Shown here piece by piece: positions 8,579 through 17,498 of a stretch of 64,000 bases of DNA. The first letter of the stretch is position 1; each line of letters opens with the position of its first letter. The stretch is from Lachnospiraceae bacterium (GTDB lineage Bacteria; Bacillota; Clostridia; Lachnospirales; Lachnospiraceae), in NCBI GenBank assembly GCA_017455435.1, contig JAFTAU010000057.1, forward strand, positions 23,937 through 87,936, written 5' to 3'. Position numbers and translations under genes: made by a program. The notes under the pieces were generated by a model. That model made no database searches. It was not told the origin of the DNA and saw only the letters and a program-made list of their open reading frames with translations.

Positions 8579-9594
8579 TGACTTTGCAACCCATAGTCAG
8601 AAAAATCAAAAAAAATAAAAAAAATATCCTTAAAATATTAGCAGTGATAGTTGCTGTTGCCGGAATGCTCGTGATACTGTATGTAGCAGACGCGCCCGAA
8701 CCCGGCAGCAGCACTGCTGCACAGGAAGAGGACGAAGACAGGCAGATTACCTATTTCAACGGTAAAGCCTATCGTTTTAAGGACAATGTTCAGACAGTCC
8801 TGCTGATAGGAATTGACAAATATCTCGAGGAAATCAACATTCCCGAGGACACGAATCTCAATACCCAGCAGGCTGATTTTGTTGTTCTTTTAATCATTGA
8901 CAATTCCACAAGGTCGTATAAGATGCTCCAGATAAACCGTGATACCATGGTTCCGGTCAGAGAACTCGGTCTGAACGGCGAGGTGCTGCAGACTGTCACA
9001 GAGCAGCTCGCGCTTTCGCATACATACGGCAACGGTGGAAAAGAATCTTGCCGCAATACCGTAAAATCCGTAGAGTCGCTTCTCTTCGGAATAGATATTG
9101 AACACTACGTAGCCTTTACCATGGACGCCATACCTATTATCAATGACGAGGCCGGCGGGGTAACGGTTCTGATAGAAGATGATTTTTCAGCGGTGGATCC
9201 CGAATTGGTAAAGGGACAGGAGATTACTCTTAAGGGAGATCAGTCGCTGGAGTATATCAGAGCCAGAGGACAGATGTCGGATCCCACGAATATTGCCAGA
9301 ATGGGAAGGCACCGTACATATATGAACGCGCTTTTGACGGCGGCGTTGGCCAAAATGGAAGCCAACTCTACCTGGGGAGCTAAGACTGTCGGAGAAGTCT
9401 GGGAGTATCTCACAACGGATTTGCTGACAGGCGGTATCAGTGATATGGCTGATATTCTGGCAAAATATGAGCGAGGCGAGATTCTCACCATTGAGGGTGA
9501 GACCAAAACGACCGATTTCGTCGAGTTTTACCCCAATGAAGACGCCCTCAAAAAACAGGTAATCGAACTGTTTTTTGAACCGGTGTCTGAGTAA
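8578..9594 (+). CDS. LytR-CpsA-Psr (LCP) family protein
   Basis: LCP proteins transfer undecaprenyl-linked glycopolymers (teichoic acids, capsule) onto peptidoglycan. The 338-residue product has a Lys-rich cytoplasmic start, one transmembrane helix (about residues 17-40) and an extracellular LCP domain. Visible family features are LLIGID near the domain start, the polyprenyl-phosphate-binding INRDTM motif and the later RARG...RMGRH arginine-rich segment. Its start overlaps the stop of the sortase substrate by one base. In this operon it is the likely attachment enzyme for the polymer whose synthesis the kinase/phosphatase pair controls. Confidence 0.9.
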   Translation: MTLQPIVRKIKKNKKNILKILAVIVAVAGMLVILYVADAPEPGSSTAAQEEDEDRQITYFNGKAYRFKDNVQTVLLIGIDKYLEEINIPEDTNLNTQQADFVVLLIIDNSTRSYKMLQINRDTMVPVRELGLNGEVLQTVTEQLALSHTYGNGGKESCRNTVKSVESLLFGIDIEHYVAFTMDAIPIINDEAGGVTVLIEDDFSAVDPELVKGQEITLKGDQSLEYIRARGQMSDPTNIARMGRHRTYMNALLTAALAKMEANSTWGAKTVGEVWEYLTTDLLTGGISDMADILAKYERGEILTIEGETKTTDFVEFYPNEDALKKQVIELFFEPVSE

Positions 9595-9623
9595 ATAACC
9601 CTATTTTTCCGGGAGGGGGAATT

Positions 9624-11570
9624 TTGACCACTAGCAAATCAAGGCTTTCTCATACTCGGTGGCGGTTGGTCCTGTACGATTTGATAATCTGGGTAGCCAC
9701 GTCATGGCTGCTCTTTTTCTTTCACCCGTCGGGATCGGAGAGAGCTACGTCATTTCATATTTTTCTAATGATTACGGCGGGGGCGCTGCTCCTGCTCATT
9801 TTCAGACTGCTTTTTTCGGTATACAAACAGGTTTGGCGCTACGGCGGAATCGGCTCGTATCTGCGCCTGATACTCGCGGATCTTTCTGCCGGCTTTCTTT
9901 TTGTCGGAGGCGGCAGGCTTCTCATTGAGATTATTCCCGATTTCTACTTTGTCAGGGCTCTTCTCGCGACTTGTGTCATTTGTGTCAATCTGCTCACTTG
10001 CATCATAATCAGAATGGCATATTATATCTGTTATCGCAGGTCCGGAGGACAGGGCTTTGAAGGCAGAGTAATGCGCCGCATGCTCAAGGTTTTCGGCGGC
10101 ATAAAAGCCAACGAGGACACCGACGAAATGCTTGCGCGTGAAAAAAACAAGAAACGCCTTGCGATAGTCGGCGCGGGCAGAGTAGGTTCGGCGCTCGCCG
10201 AGGAACTTATTTCCAATTCCATGTCCGGATACAATCCCGTCTGCTTCATCGAGACAGACCACACAAAAGTCGGCAGAAAAATATTCAATATCCCGATTTT
10301 ATTCGAAAAAGCCGTAGATGAAGCGGAACTCCGCAACATGAATATAGACGAAATAATTCTGGCCATACCGGACTCCACTCCGGAAGCCAAAAAACAGCTT
10401 TTTGACCACTACAAGGATTTCGGATTCCTTGTCAAAGTATATGACTATCCTTTCGGAAACGGTGACAGGAGCGGACGCAGGTCTATCCGTGAGTTTACCA
10501 TCGAAGAGCTTCTTGCCAGAAAACCTATTTCACTCAGCGATTCACGCGTCAGCGATTATTATAAAGGAAAAACCGTACTGGTCACAGGCGGAGGCGGTTC
10601 CATCGGCAGCGAGCTTGCCAGACAGATAGCCTCCATGCAGGTGGAGACGCTCGTTATACTCGACATTGCCGAAAACACCACCTACGAGCTCCAGCAGGAT
10701 CTCAAATCTGATTTTCCGGGGCAGGACGTCAGGGTAGAGATATGTTCTGTCTGCGACAGGCCGCAGCTCGAAAAGGTATTCAAAAAATACAGACCGCAGA
10801 TTATTCTCCACGCCGCAGCGCACAAGCATGTTCCTCTGATGGAGCATAACAGCGTGGAATGTGTTGTAAACAATGTCTACGGAACCAAAAACGTAATAGA
10901 GCTTGCTTCCGAATACAAATGCGAGCATTTTATTCTGGTTTCCACGGACAAGGCTGTTAATCCGACCAATGTTATGGGCGCCACAAAGCGCATCTGTGAG
11001 CTCATGCTGCATGTTGCCGCCCGCCGCGAAGGCAACACCACCGTTTATTCGGCCACCAGATTCGGAAATGTTCTGGGCTCGGCAGGTTCGGTGGTCCCGC
11101 TTTTCAAAAAACAGATTGCCAAGGGCGGCCCCGTTACCATTACGCACAAAGACATCATCAGATACTTTATGACCATCCCCGAGGCGAGCCAGCTCGTGCT
11201 GACATCCGGCGCGATGGCAAAAAACGGCGAGCTCTTCGTGCTTGATATGGGAAAACCTGTCAGGATTTACGATATGGCGGAAAACATGATAAAGCTTTCG
11301 GGATACAAGCCGGGCGTCGACATAAAGATAGTTGAAACCGGTCTGCGCCCCGGCGAAAAGCTGTATGAAGAGCTCCTGATCAACGGCAAAGAGCAGGGCA
11401 AAACAGAAAACGAACTCATCTTCATCGAAAAGGATACTCCTCTTGAGGAAGCGGAACTGGAGCGCAGGCTCGAGCTTCTCCAAAAGCCGATAGCTGAGCT
11501 CGACGACGAAGGAATAAAAGAAGTTATGCCGCTCGTGGTGCCGACTTATTCCAGAAAAAAACAGGCATAA
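9624..11570 (+). CDS. Membrane-anchored nucleotide-sugar 4,6-dehydratase/epimerase (CapD/WbpM/FlaA1 family)
   Basis: Modifies UDP-HexNAc for polysaccharide synthesis, typically as UDP-GlcNAc 4,6-dehydratase. The 648-residue protein has about four N-terminal membrane helices (residues 15-140), a first Rossmann-like domain with VGAGRVGSA near residue 181, and a C-terminal SDR domain with GGGGSIGSE near residue 321. The active-site segment near residue 440 reads STDKAVNPTNVMGATKR: Met replaces the usual SDR Tyr in the YxxxK motif, as is normal for WbpM-type enzymes. The start is a TTG at 9624 behind the strong site GGGAGGGGG. A terminator follows, closing the operon. Confidence 0.92.
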   Translation: MTTSKSRLSHTRWRLVLYDLIIWVATSWLLFFFHPSGSERATSFHIFLMITAGALLLLIFRLLFSVYKQVWRYGGIGSYLRLILADLSAGFLFVGGGRLLIEIIPDFYFVRALLATCVICVNLLTCIIIRMAYYICYRRSGGQGFEGRVMRRMLKVFGGIKANEDTDEMLAREKNKKRLAIVGAGRVGSALAEELISNSMSGYNPVCFIETDHTKVGRKIFNIPILFEKAVDEAELRNMNIDEIILAIPDSTPEAKKQLFDHYKDFGFLVKVYDYPFGNGDRSGRRSIREFTIEELLARKPISLSDSRVSDYYKGKTVLVTGGGGSIGSELARQIASMQVETLVILDIAENTTYELQQDLKSDFPGQDVRVEICSVCDRPQLEKVFKKYRPQIILHAAAHKHVPLMEHNSVECVVNNVYGTKNVIELASEYKCEHFILVSTDKAVNPTNVMGATKRICELMLHVAARREGNTTVYSATRFGNVLGSAGSVVPLFKKQIAKGGPVTITHKDIIRYFMTIPEASQLVLTSGAMAKNGELFVLDMGKPVRIYDMAENMIKLSGYKPGVDIKIVETGLRPGEKLYEELLINGKEQGKTENELIFIEKDTPLEEAELERRLELLQKPIAELDDEGIKEVMPLVVPTYSRKKQA

Positions 11571-11578
11571 ATATTTTT

Positions 11579-11604
11579 CGGGCAGGAAAACCTGCCCGAT
11601 TTTT
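11579..11604 (+). terminator. Rho-independent terminator closing the polysaccharide operon
   Basis: CGGGCAGG and CCTGCCCG form a perfect eight-pair stem with an AAAA loop, followed by ATTTTT. The next gene starts only 14 bases later and may receive read-through. Confidence 0.88.
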
Positions 11605-11617
11605 AACCGGAGAAAAA

Positions 11618-12064
11618 ATGTCCGAAACAAAAGCAACACTCGGAACAAAAGAATGGTATGAACTTGTCAGCCTTGGCGCCGATGCGCTGCTGACGGTCCG
11701 GCCCTCGGGAACCAGTATGCTCCCGCTGATACGCGGCGGAAAAGACACTGTGCTGGTGGCCCCTCTTCGGCGAGCGCCAAAAAAAGGTGATATACTCCTT
11801 TTTCACCGCCATGACGGAAAAGACATCCTGCACCGTGTCCGCAGATTCAGCGGCGACAGCATCATTATGCTCGGAGACGGCAGCATCGGCGAGGATGGAC
11901 CCATCAAAAGAGAAGACATCCTGGGAATAGCCGTCATCCTCATAAGAGACGGAAAAAGCATACCTCTGGACACCCGGTTCTGCCGCTTCCGCGGCCGCGT
12001 CCACCAGCTTTTTCTTCGTCCCCGGAATTTCCTCAAAAGGGTCAAAAGAAAGCTGACCAGCTGA
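11618..12064 (+). CDS. S24/S26-family serine peptidase without a membrane anchor
   Basis: A 148-residue protein with signal-peptidase-like motifs: Ser33 in PSGTSMLP and His72 in ILHRV, then a GDG...ED segment. The pattern resembles the Ser-His, ER/archaeal-type branch of family S26 rather than the Ser-Lys LepB type. No transmembrane segment is visible at either end, which is odd for a signal peptidase; the C-terminus is instead strongly basic. Substrate unknown. The neighbours are capsule genes upstream and secreted surface proteins plus small peptides downstream, so processing of one of those products is a reasonable but untested guess. CCGGAG gives a modest ribosome binding site. Confidence 0.7.
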   Translation: MSETKATLGTKEWYELVSLGADALLTVRPSGTSMLPLIRGGKDTVLVAPLRRAPKKGDILLFHRHDGKDILHRVRRFSGDSIIMLGDGSIGEDGPIKREDILGIAVILIRDGKSIPLDTRFCRFRGRVHQLFLRPRNFLKRVKRKLTS

Positions 12065-12142
12065 TAGTTTCAAATCGCTCTCTTTCTATTCAAAATCATA
12101 ATTAAATTAATGAAAAAGCATAATATTTCTTATGTTTATTTG

Positions 12143-12170
12143 TTGATTTTTTTAACTAATATGTTAGAAT
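12143..12170 (+). promoter_or_regulatory. Possible promoter for the surface-protein cluster
   Basis: TTGATT (12143-12148), a 16-base spacer and TAGAAT (12165-12170) lie in an AT-rich gap about 100 bases before the first beta-helix gene. The remaining leader holds small T-rich hairpins of unclear meaning. Confidence 0.4.
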
Positions 12171-12272
12171 TAAAATCTAAAAGGTGAAATGGGTTTTTGC
12201 GCCATTTTTGCTTTGCTGTACTCTGAACCATGAGAAAAATTTAACGGTTTTTCCCTCAAAGGAGGATGAAGT

Positions 12273-15200
12273 ATGAAGCGCATTTATAAAATATTATCTC
12301 TGATTTTGTCGGCCGCGATGGTTTTCGGCTCTTTTTCTGTCAGCGCTTTTTCTGTAGATGTTGTCGCCACCATCAGCGGCAGCAGCACGGTTTCCGGAGA
12401 TTATACGGATCTGTATGAGGCGTATGACGCGGCCATAAACGTAAACGAGGCCGTTACCATCACGATGAAAAAGGACGTCACGTTAGACAGTCCTCTTTAC
12501 GAGAGTTCCACCGTTCCTAAAAACTCAAAGGGCATAACTTTTGACCTGAACGACTGCACCATCACCGTAGAGGGTGGAGGCTATTTCCTCAAAAACAAAA
12601 CCCCTCTCACCATTACCGATAACAGCGCAGGAAAGGGGGGCACCATTCAGTCCTCCGAAATGACCGACAATAACGGTCTGATTTATCACAACATCGGAAA
12701 GGACATGATCATCGAAGCCGGAACATTTATCGCAAACGGCAAATACGTCGTTAATGCTTCCGGATATCAGGCGGCCAACGTCATTATTTACGGCGGCGTA
12801 TTCCAAAACACCGATGGCGGAACAAGTATCAGAGCCAATACTTCCAATATCAGGGTAATTGCCGGAGAGTTTTACGGAGCTCCCGGAACCCGTGTCACAA
12901 TAGAAGGAGAAAAGACCGGTGATGATTCACACTGGATTGTCGTAAAGAGCCCGCTGGCCGAGGTTACGGTCAAGGGAGTCACGAACGAGTACTATACTCT
13001 TAATGACGCTCTTCTCGCCTGTGTCGGTCCCACGACCGCCCCGGTAGGCGGCGAAGTTTATCTCAAGCTTTTAAGAGACATTTCAATCAGCGCCAGAATG
13101 ACCCTTCGCACCGGCACCACCACCACCGATGCCACCACTCGAACCATTACTTTCGACGCGAATGGTCACACCATCACAGCCTCGCAGAAAAACGGTCTGG
13201 AGATTATCAACAAAAACACCACGCTAAGGCTTACGGGCAACGGTACATGGATTATTCCGGATGACGGATATTTCTTTACCGGAAACAACGGCTCCGTACT
13301 CATAGTCGAAAGCGGCACCTTTATCGGGGCGGGAAAATACGCGTCAGACAAGCAAATAGTAGGCACCGGCAGCGTTTCATGCAGCATCACGGGCGGAAAA
13401 TTCTACGTAGATCCCTCGTCTCACGCTATTGGAAGCATTACCGAGGGTACGGACGATCTGGGTGATTACTGGCTTGTTTCACCTGTTGTTGTCGCTTCGG
13501 TTACCATAGGCACGGAACTGACTGAGTATAATACCATTTCGGGCGCGGTATCAAAGGTCGTGGAGGCCGGCGAAACCCCTGCCGTACTCACGATTCTTCG
13601 CGACATAAAAATGACCGCCAGGTCTCTGTTTGCCGAAGGGGCGTCCATGTCTGACGACCTTACGGCCAGAGATATCACGCTGGATCTTAACGGGCACACG
13701 ATTGACGCCTCCGGTCTCAACAGCGGCGCGTTCGGTATAGGCAAGGGCGCCAGGCTTACCATTATTGACAGCAGCGGGACCAATCAGGGCACCCTGCGCA
13801 CCGGCGGCGGTTATCACATCTATCTGCCTTCTGACAACAGCGTACTGATTTACAAGAGCGGTACTTTTATCGGAACCACTCCCGTTGAAGACGGACACAC
13901 CGGATTTATCAGACGCAATGACGAAGGCCAGTACGTCGGAAACGTTTCAGCCATAGGAGGTCTGTTTGATCTGGATCCTTCGGAGGGCGATCAATCAATA
14001 GTAGACGAAACCGTTTACAAAGTTGAGGAACAGGGCGGAAAATACGCTGTAAAATCCAAGTTCGCTCCCGACGTCGTCGCGTCCTTTAACGACACAGGTT
14101 ACGGCACCGTGGGCGAAGCAATCGCCGCGGTTCTGAACACGGAGTCAAAGTCCGGTACTATTATCTTTGTTGCCGACGTTACTCTTTCCGGCAAGATTGC
14201 CGTGTTTGATAAAGACGCCGACATTACCTTTGATCTGAACGGACACACCGTCAGAGAAGAAGAGGGCGGCGCCGCCAGGATGATAGAGATTGTAGGCGGA
14301 AGCGCCGCTTTTACAGACGGAACGCTCGTTCTTTCAAACGAAATATCCTATGACGGACATATCAGTGTCGAAGGCGGGGCGCTGCGGCTGACGGGCGTTA
14401 CTATAGAGAGCGAGGCGGAGTCGCTTTCCTCTTCGGAGGGCGGAGCCGTTTATGTAGCCCCCGGCGCGGAGCTTAACGCTGACAGCAAAACCGTTTTCGT
14501 CAACTGCTCATCAAAAGAAGGCGCCGCGGTTTACGTTGATGCGAACATGCAGACAGGAACCGTAGGCAAAGCCTATATCGACGCCTCATTTACAGACTGC
14601 GCTTCCACGGACGAAGCTTCGGTCGCTCCCGTATACAGTTGCGGTTTTGTCTTTGTCAGCTCGGAGCTTGCGACGGACGGGAATGTCTACCAAAAAACCA
14701 CTGCCGCAAAGGTTTTGAGCGCGGCGCCCACGCTTGAGAGTGATTTCAGATTCAAGATAGTCTCCCAGATCGCTCTGTCGGCGGACGACGCCGAAGCGGA
14801 AACGGGTCTTGCCGTAAACTTTGATGGAAAAGAAACGTTTTATCCGTCGGCTCTTGCTGACGGAATGGGACGCTACAGCTATCAGATTGACGGAATCACC
14901 GCCAACAAGATGGCCGACGATATAGAATTCACTGTCAAAACCTCGGACGGAAAGGCTCTTTCCGCGGTAAAGCAGTATTCTGTTCTCATGTACTGCGCAA
15001 ATGTTTTTGAGAGCACGCTCGAAAATGACCACGACAATTTCAGGCTCCTTGAGTTGTTGGCCAATATCGTAAAATACGGTTATGAGGTTCAGAAATATTG
15101 GGGCGAAGGCAAGGCCTTCGAAGTTCCCGAACAGTTTGTGCCGTATATCTCAACGGCGCTTCCCACCGCGACCGACAATGTAAAGCGCACCACCGTATCC

Positions 15201-15596
15201 GCTGTGGACGCCGGCACATACAAGATCAAGGGAGCCTCCATAAACATCAACGACAGAGTCGGTATTTTCTTCAATGTGTTCACTACAGACCCTCAGGCCA
15301 CCATAAAGGTGTTCTGCGGGGGCGAAGAGATTAAGAGTCTCATAGTCGCGGAACAAACGGTAGTGGAGGCAGATGTTTACAGAGTAGAGCTTGATCGTCT
15401 TACCCCGCTTGAATTCTCTGAAGAATTTGAGATTATTCTTTACAACGCCGGTGGCGAACAGGTCCACGGAGTGGCGTACAGCGTCAATTCTTATTGCTAC
15501 GCAAAACAATCTAGCGTTAACGTCAGGGACATCAGTCTGGCTGTTTACAGATACGGACTGACAGCTTATGCATACAAATACTATACGGAGGAGTAA
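12273..15596 (+). CDS. Large secreted beta-helix protein with duplicated C-terminal YSVxxYC module
   Basis: 1107 residues, signal peptide at about 1-25. Four tandem units follow (roughly residues 29-225, 230-408, 409-595 and 606-800). Each begins with a short strand-rich segment, then LLRDI-like and (L/A)NGHTI-like motifs, typical of pectate-lyase-type right-handed beta-helix proteins. No catalytic site is evident, so adhesion or carbohydrate binding is as likely as lyase activity. The last 300 residues form a duplicated module with YSVLMYC at 902-908 and YSVNSYC at 1069-1075, shared with three other proteins in this window. No LPXTG motif or terminal membrane helix is present. AAAGGAGG lies seven bases before the ATG. 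A 42-codon peptide gene follows immediately. Confidence 0.8.
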   Translation: MKRIYKILSLILSAAMVFGSFSVSAFSVDVVATISGSSTVSGDYTDLYEAYDAAINVNEAVTITMKKDVTLDSPLYESSTVPKNSKGITFDLNDCTITVEGGGYFLKNKTPLTITDNSAGKGGTIQSSEMTDNNGLIYHNIGKDMIIEAGTFIANGKYVVNASGYQAANVIIYGGVFQNTDGGTSIRANTSNIRVIAGEFYGAPGTRVTIEGEKTGDDSHWIVVKSPLAEVTVKGVTNEYYTLNDALLACVGPTTAPVGGEVYLKLLRDISISARMTLRTGTTTTDATTRTITFDANGHTITASQKNGLEIINKNTTLRLTGNGTWIIPDDGYFFTGNNGSVLIVESGTFIGAGKYASDKQIVGTGSVSCSITGGKFYVDPSSHAIGSITEGTDDLGDYWLVSPVVVASVTIGTELTEYNTISGAVSKVVEAGETPAVLTILRDIKMTARSLFAEGASMSDDLTARDITLDLNGHTIDASGLNSGAFGIGKGARLTIIDSSGTNQGTLRTGGGYHIYLPSDNSVLIYKSGTFIGTTPVEDGHTGFIRRNDEGQYVGNVSAIGGLFDLDPSEGDQSIVDETVYKVEEQGGKYAVKSKFAPDVVASFNDTGYGTVGEAIAAVLNTESKSGTIIFVADVTLSGKIAVFDKDADITFDLNGHTVREEEGGAARMIEIVGGSAAFTDGTLVLSNEISYDGHISVEGGALRLTGVTIESEAESLSSSEGGAVYVAPGAELNADSKTVFVNCSSKEGAAVYVDANMQTGTVGKAYIDASFTDCASTDEASVAPVYSCGFVFVSSELATDGNVYQKTTAAKVLSAAPTLESDFRFKIVSQIALSADDAEAETGLAVNFDGKETFYPSALADGMGRYSYQIDGITANKMADDIEFTVKTSDGKALSAVKQYSVLMYCANVFESTLENDHDNFRLLELLANIVKYGYEVQKYWGEGKAFEVPEQFVPYISTALPTATDNVKRTTVSAVDAGTYKIKGASININDRVGIFFNVFTTDPQATIKVFCGGEEIKSLIVAEQTVVEADVYRVELDRLTPLEFSEEFEIILYNAGGEQVHGVAYSVNSYCYAKQSSVNVRDISLAVYRYGLTAYAYKYYTEE

Positions 15597-15597
15597 A

Positions 15598-15726
15598 ATG
15601 AAAACTTACGCAAAACCCGAAGTCGGCATTTTCGAGATTATGTCAGAAGACGTTCTGCTTGACAGCATAGATCTTCCCATCGATGAATTCGATGAGGAGG
15701 CTCCTTCTGTGGTACAGGAACCATAA
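15598..15726 (+). CDS. Tiny acidic peptide, copy 1 (42 residues)
   Basis: A short ORF whose ATG lies one base after the stop of the large secreted gene, with GGAGGAG ending just before it inside that gene's last codons. The peptide has an N-terminal K-x-Y-x-x-P pattern, then SEDVLLDS and a C-terminal acidic part containing DLPIDEF. It has no signal peptide and no cysteine. A related peptide occurs at 20655-20774 after the paralogous large gene: both share E-(D/N)-VLL-x-S and DLPID-(E/Q)-F. Conservation of peptide, position and ribosome binding site argues that it is a real gene. Function unknown; a ribosomally made precursor peptide or a small regulatory or chaperone-like partner of the upstream protein are possibilities. 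Confidence 0.7.
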   Translation: MKTYAKPEVGIFEIMSEDVLLDSIDLPIDEFDEEAPSVVQEP

Positions 15727-15758
15727 TCATCAAAAATCGTTTCAGGAGACTTTCATAA

Positions 15759-17438
15759 ATGAAGGCATTTTCGAAGCTTCTCGCTTTTGCGGTGCTTCTC
15801 GTTTTCATAGCCGGGCTGTCTGTCAACGCCTTTGCTGTGATACCCATCGATGATGAGGGAGAGGAGCCCATCCGGATTTGCGAGCATATACCCGCGGAAG
15901 CGGTAACAGAGAATATGATCGGGGCCACGGAGCAATCCGAAGGCTCTTATGACAGCGTGGTTTACTGTACGCTCTGCGGCGAAGAACTCAGCAGAACCCG
16001 CATCGTCATTCCGGCCCTCATACCCGTTCATACAATCAGCGGTTCAGACGTCGTCTGGACATTTAACGCCGGAAATCTGACCGTTTACGGCTCCGGTACT
16101 ATCAAAACTTACTCAAGCACATCCATGCCCTGGTATGATTATCGGGATCAGACCACGAGCATAGTTATCGGAGACGGAATAACATCCATCGGAAACTACG
16201 CTTTCTTTGAATTTCGGAATGCCGCTTCACTTACGCTTGGTAGCTCTGTCACCTCAATAGGTGTTAATGCCTTCTCAAAATGCTACAGCCTTACCGAAGT
16301 TGAATTTCCCGAAAGTCTTACCAGCATTAACAACTACGCATTCAACAACTGCTCCGGTATTACACTTATGGTTTTTAACAGCGCCGCCGCCCCTTCATTT
16401 GCGGCAAACGCTCTTGCTAACACAAAGGCTCATATGATTTATCAGTCCACATGGTCCGGCTTCACAAAAGACAAATATGCCGGCAAGGGCATTTGGCTCG
16501 TGGACCATATCGGAGGAAACTGCGGAACACCCAAGTACAGCCTTGACAGGGGCGTTATGACCATCAGCGTCAAGAGTGGCACTGCCGGCATGAGAAGCTA
16601 CGGCAAGGGACAGCCTGATTGGTACAACTATAGAGATGAAATCCTCAGCCTTGTTGTGGGCGAAGGCGTAACTTCGGTTGGCGCTTACACCTTCTATGAT
16701 TGTGCTAATCTTTCCGAGATTTCCCTCGGAAGCAGTGTTACCAAGTTGGATACCTGCTGCTTCTATGGCTGTACTTCGCTTACTGAGATTACGCTCCCTG
16801 CCAGTGTTACTACTTTGAACAATTATGCCTTCAGTTACTGCACCGGCATTACAGATATCGAATTTACCGGAGAAACAGCCCCCGCCACTGTCGAATCTTC
16901 TGCATTCAGTATGGTTAAGGCAAAAGCCCTTTACCCCGCCACCCAGAGCTGGGAGGCATTTAATAAGGTCGGCTACGGCGGAGCCATTTACTGGACCGAC
17001 GATCCCTATGAAGAGATTATCGGTGGAAACTGTGGCAATAAGTCCGCATGGATACTGGTTGACGGCACTTTGACCATTTACGGACAGGAAGGAACCAGAA
17101 GCTACGGTTCAAAGACTGATGTTCCGTGGTACGAGTACCGTGAAGAAATCACTCGCATTGTGGTGGAGGACGGTATCACTTCAATAGGCAATTACATGTT
17201 TATGGGATGTGAGAACGTTACGGAGGTCTACCTGAGCAATACGCTCAGAAAAATCTGCGTAAACGCTTTCTCTACCTGCCGCGGCCTTACATCCATCACA
17301 ATCCCGGCTTCGGTCACTGATATTTACGCTTATGCCTTCAACAAGTGCTCCGGTCTGCAGACCGTGACTTTTGAGGGAAACGCCGCCGATATCTCGATCA
17401 ACGGTCACGCATTTGAAAATACGGGCATTAAGCTTTGA
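15759..17438 (+). CDS. Secreted BspA-like leucine-rich repeat protein
   Basis: 559 residues with a signal peptide (about 1-27, ending in AFA). A short segment with YCTLCGEEL and an IPAL ending, common in Firmicutes surface proteins, is followed by three tandem blocks (about 16035-16505, 16509-17020 and 17024-17438). Each block opens with a beta-rich segment ending in a W-Y-x-Y-R-(D/E) motif, then BspA/TpLRR (LRR_5) repeats of the form ITSIGNYAF...C..L..(I/V).(I/L)P. This family acts in adhesion or surface display. The chain ends inside a repeat with no wall-sorting signal or membrane helix. It lies between the two tiny-peptide/large-protein pairs and is probably co-transcribed. CAGGAGA precedes the ATG. 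Confidence 0.88.
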   Translation: MKAFSKLLAFAVLLVFIAGLSVNAFAVIPIDDEGEEPIRICEHIPAEAVTENMIGATEQSEGSYDSVVYCTLCGEELSRTRIVIPALIPVHTISGSDVVWTFNAGNLTVYGSGTIKTYSSTSMPWYDYRDQTTSIVIGDGITSIGNYAFFEFRNAASLTLGSSVTSIGVNAFSKCYSLTEVEFPESLTSINNYAFNNCSGITLMVFNSAAAPSFAANALANTKAHMIYQSTWSGFTKDKYAGKGIWLVDHIGGNCGTPKYSLDRGVMTISVKSGTAGMRSYGKGQPDWYNYRDEILSLVVGEGVTSVGAYTFYDCANLSEISLGSSVTKLDTCCFYGCTSLTEITLPASVTTLNNYAFSYCTGITDIEFTGETAPATVESSAFSMVKAKALYPATQSWEAFNKVGYGGAIYWTDDPYEEIIGGNCGNKSAWILVDGTLTIYGQEGTRSYGSKTDVPWYEYREEITRIVVEDGITSIGNYMFMGCENVTEVYLSNTLRKICVNAFSTCRGLTSITIPASVTDIYAYAFNKCSGLQTVTFEGNAADISINGHAFENTGIKL

Positions 17439-17498
17439 TCACAAAAATAAAAGCATATTTTTAAAATTTGTTTTTATATATTAAAGAAGGAGAAGAAC

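Noticed and set aside
10542..11648. Long minus-strand open frame opposite the 4,6-dehydratase gene
   Set aside because: It mirrors a strongly conserved plus-strand gene, its translation has no recognisable motif, and it runs through the terminator at 11579-11604. Similar antisense frames opposite rpoB, rpoC and 40633 were dropped for the same reason.
15594..15726. Tiny peptide as a frameshifted tail of the large protein
   Set aside because: The large protein already ends with the conserved module and a proper stop; the peptide has its own start and ribosome binding site, and a related peptide is found in the same position elsewhere.
17439..17498. Separate promoter before the second beta-helix gene
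   Set aside because: A TATATA box exists at 17475-17480 but no credible -35 element is placed 16-18 bases upstream.
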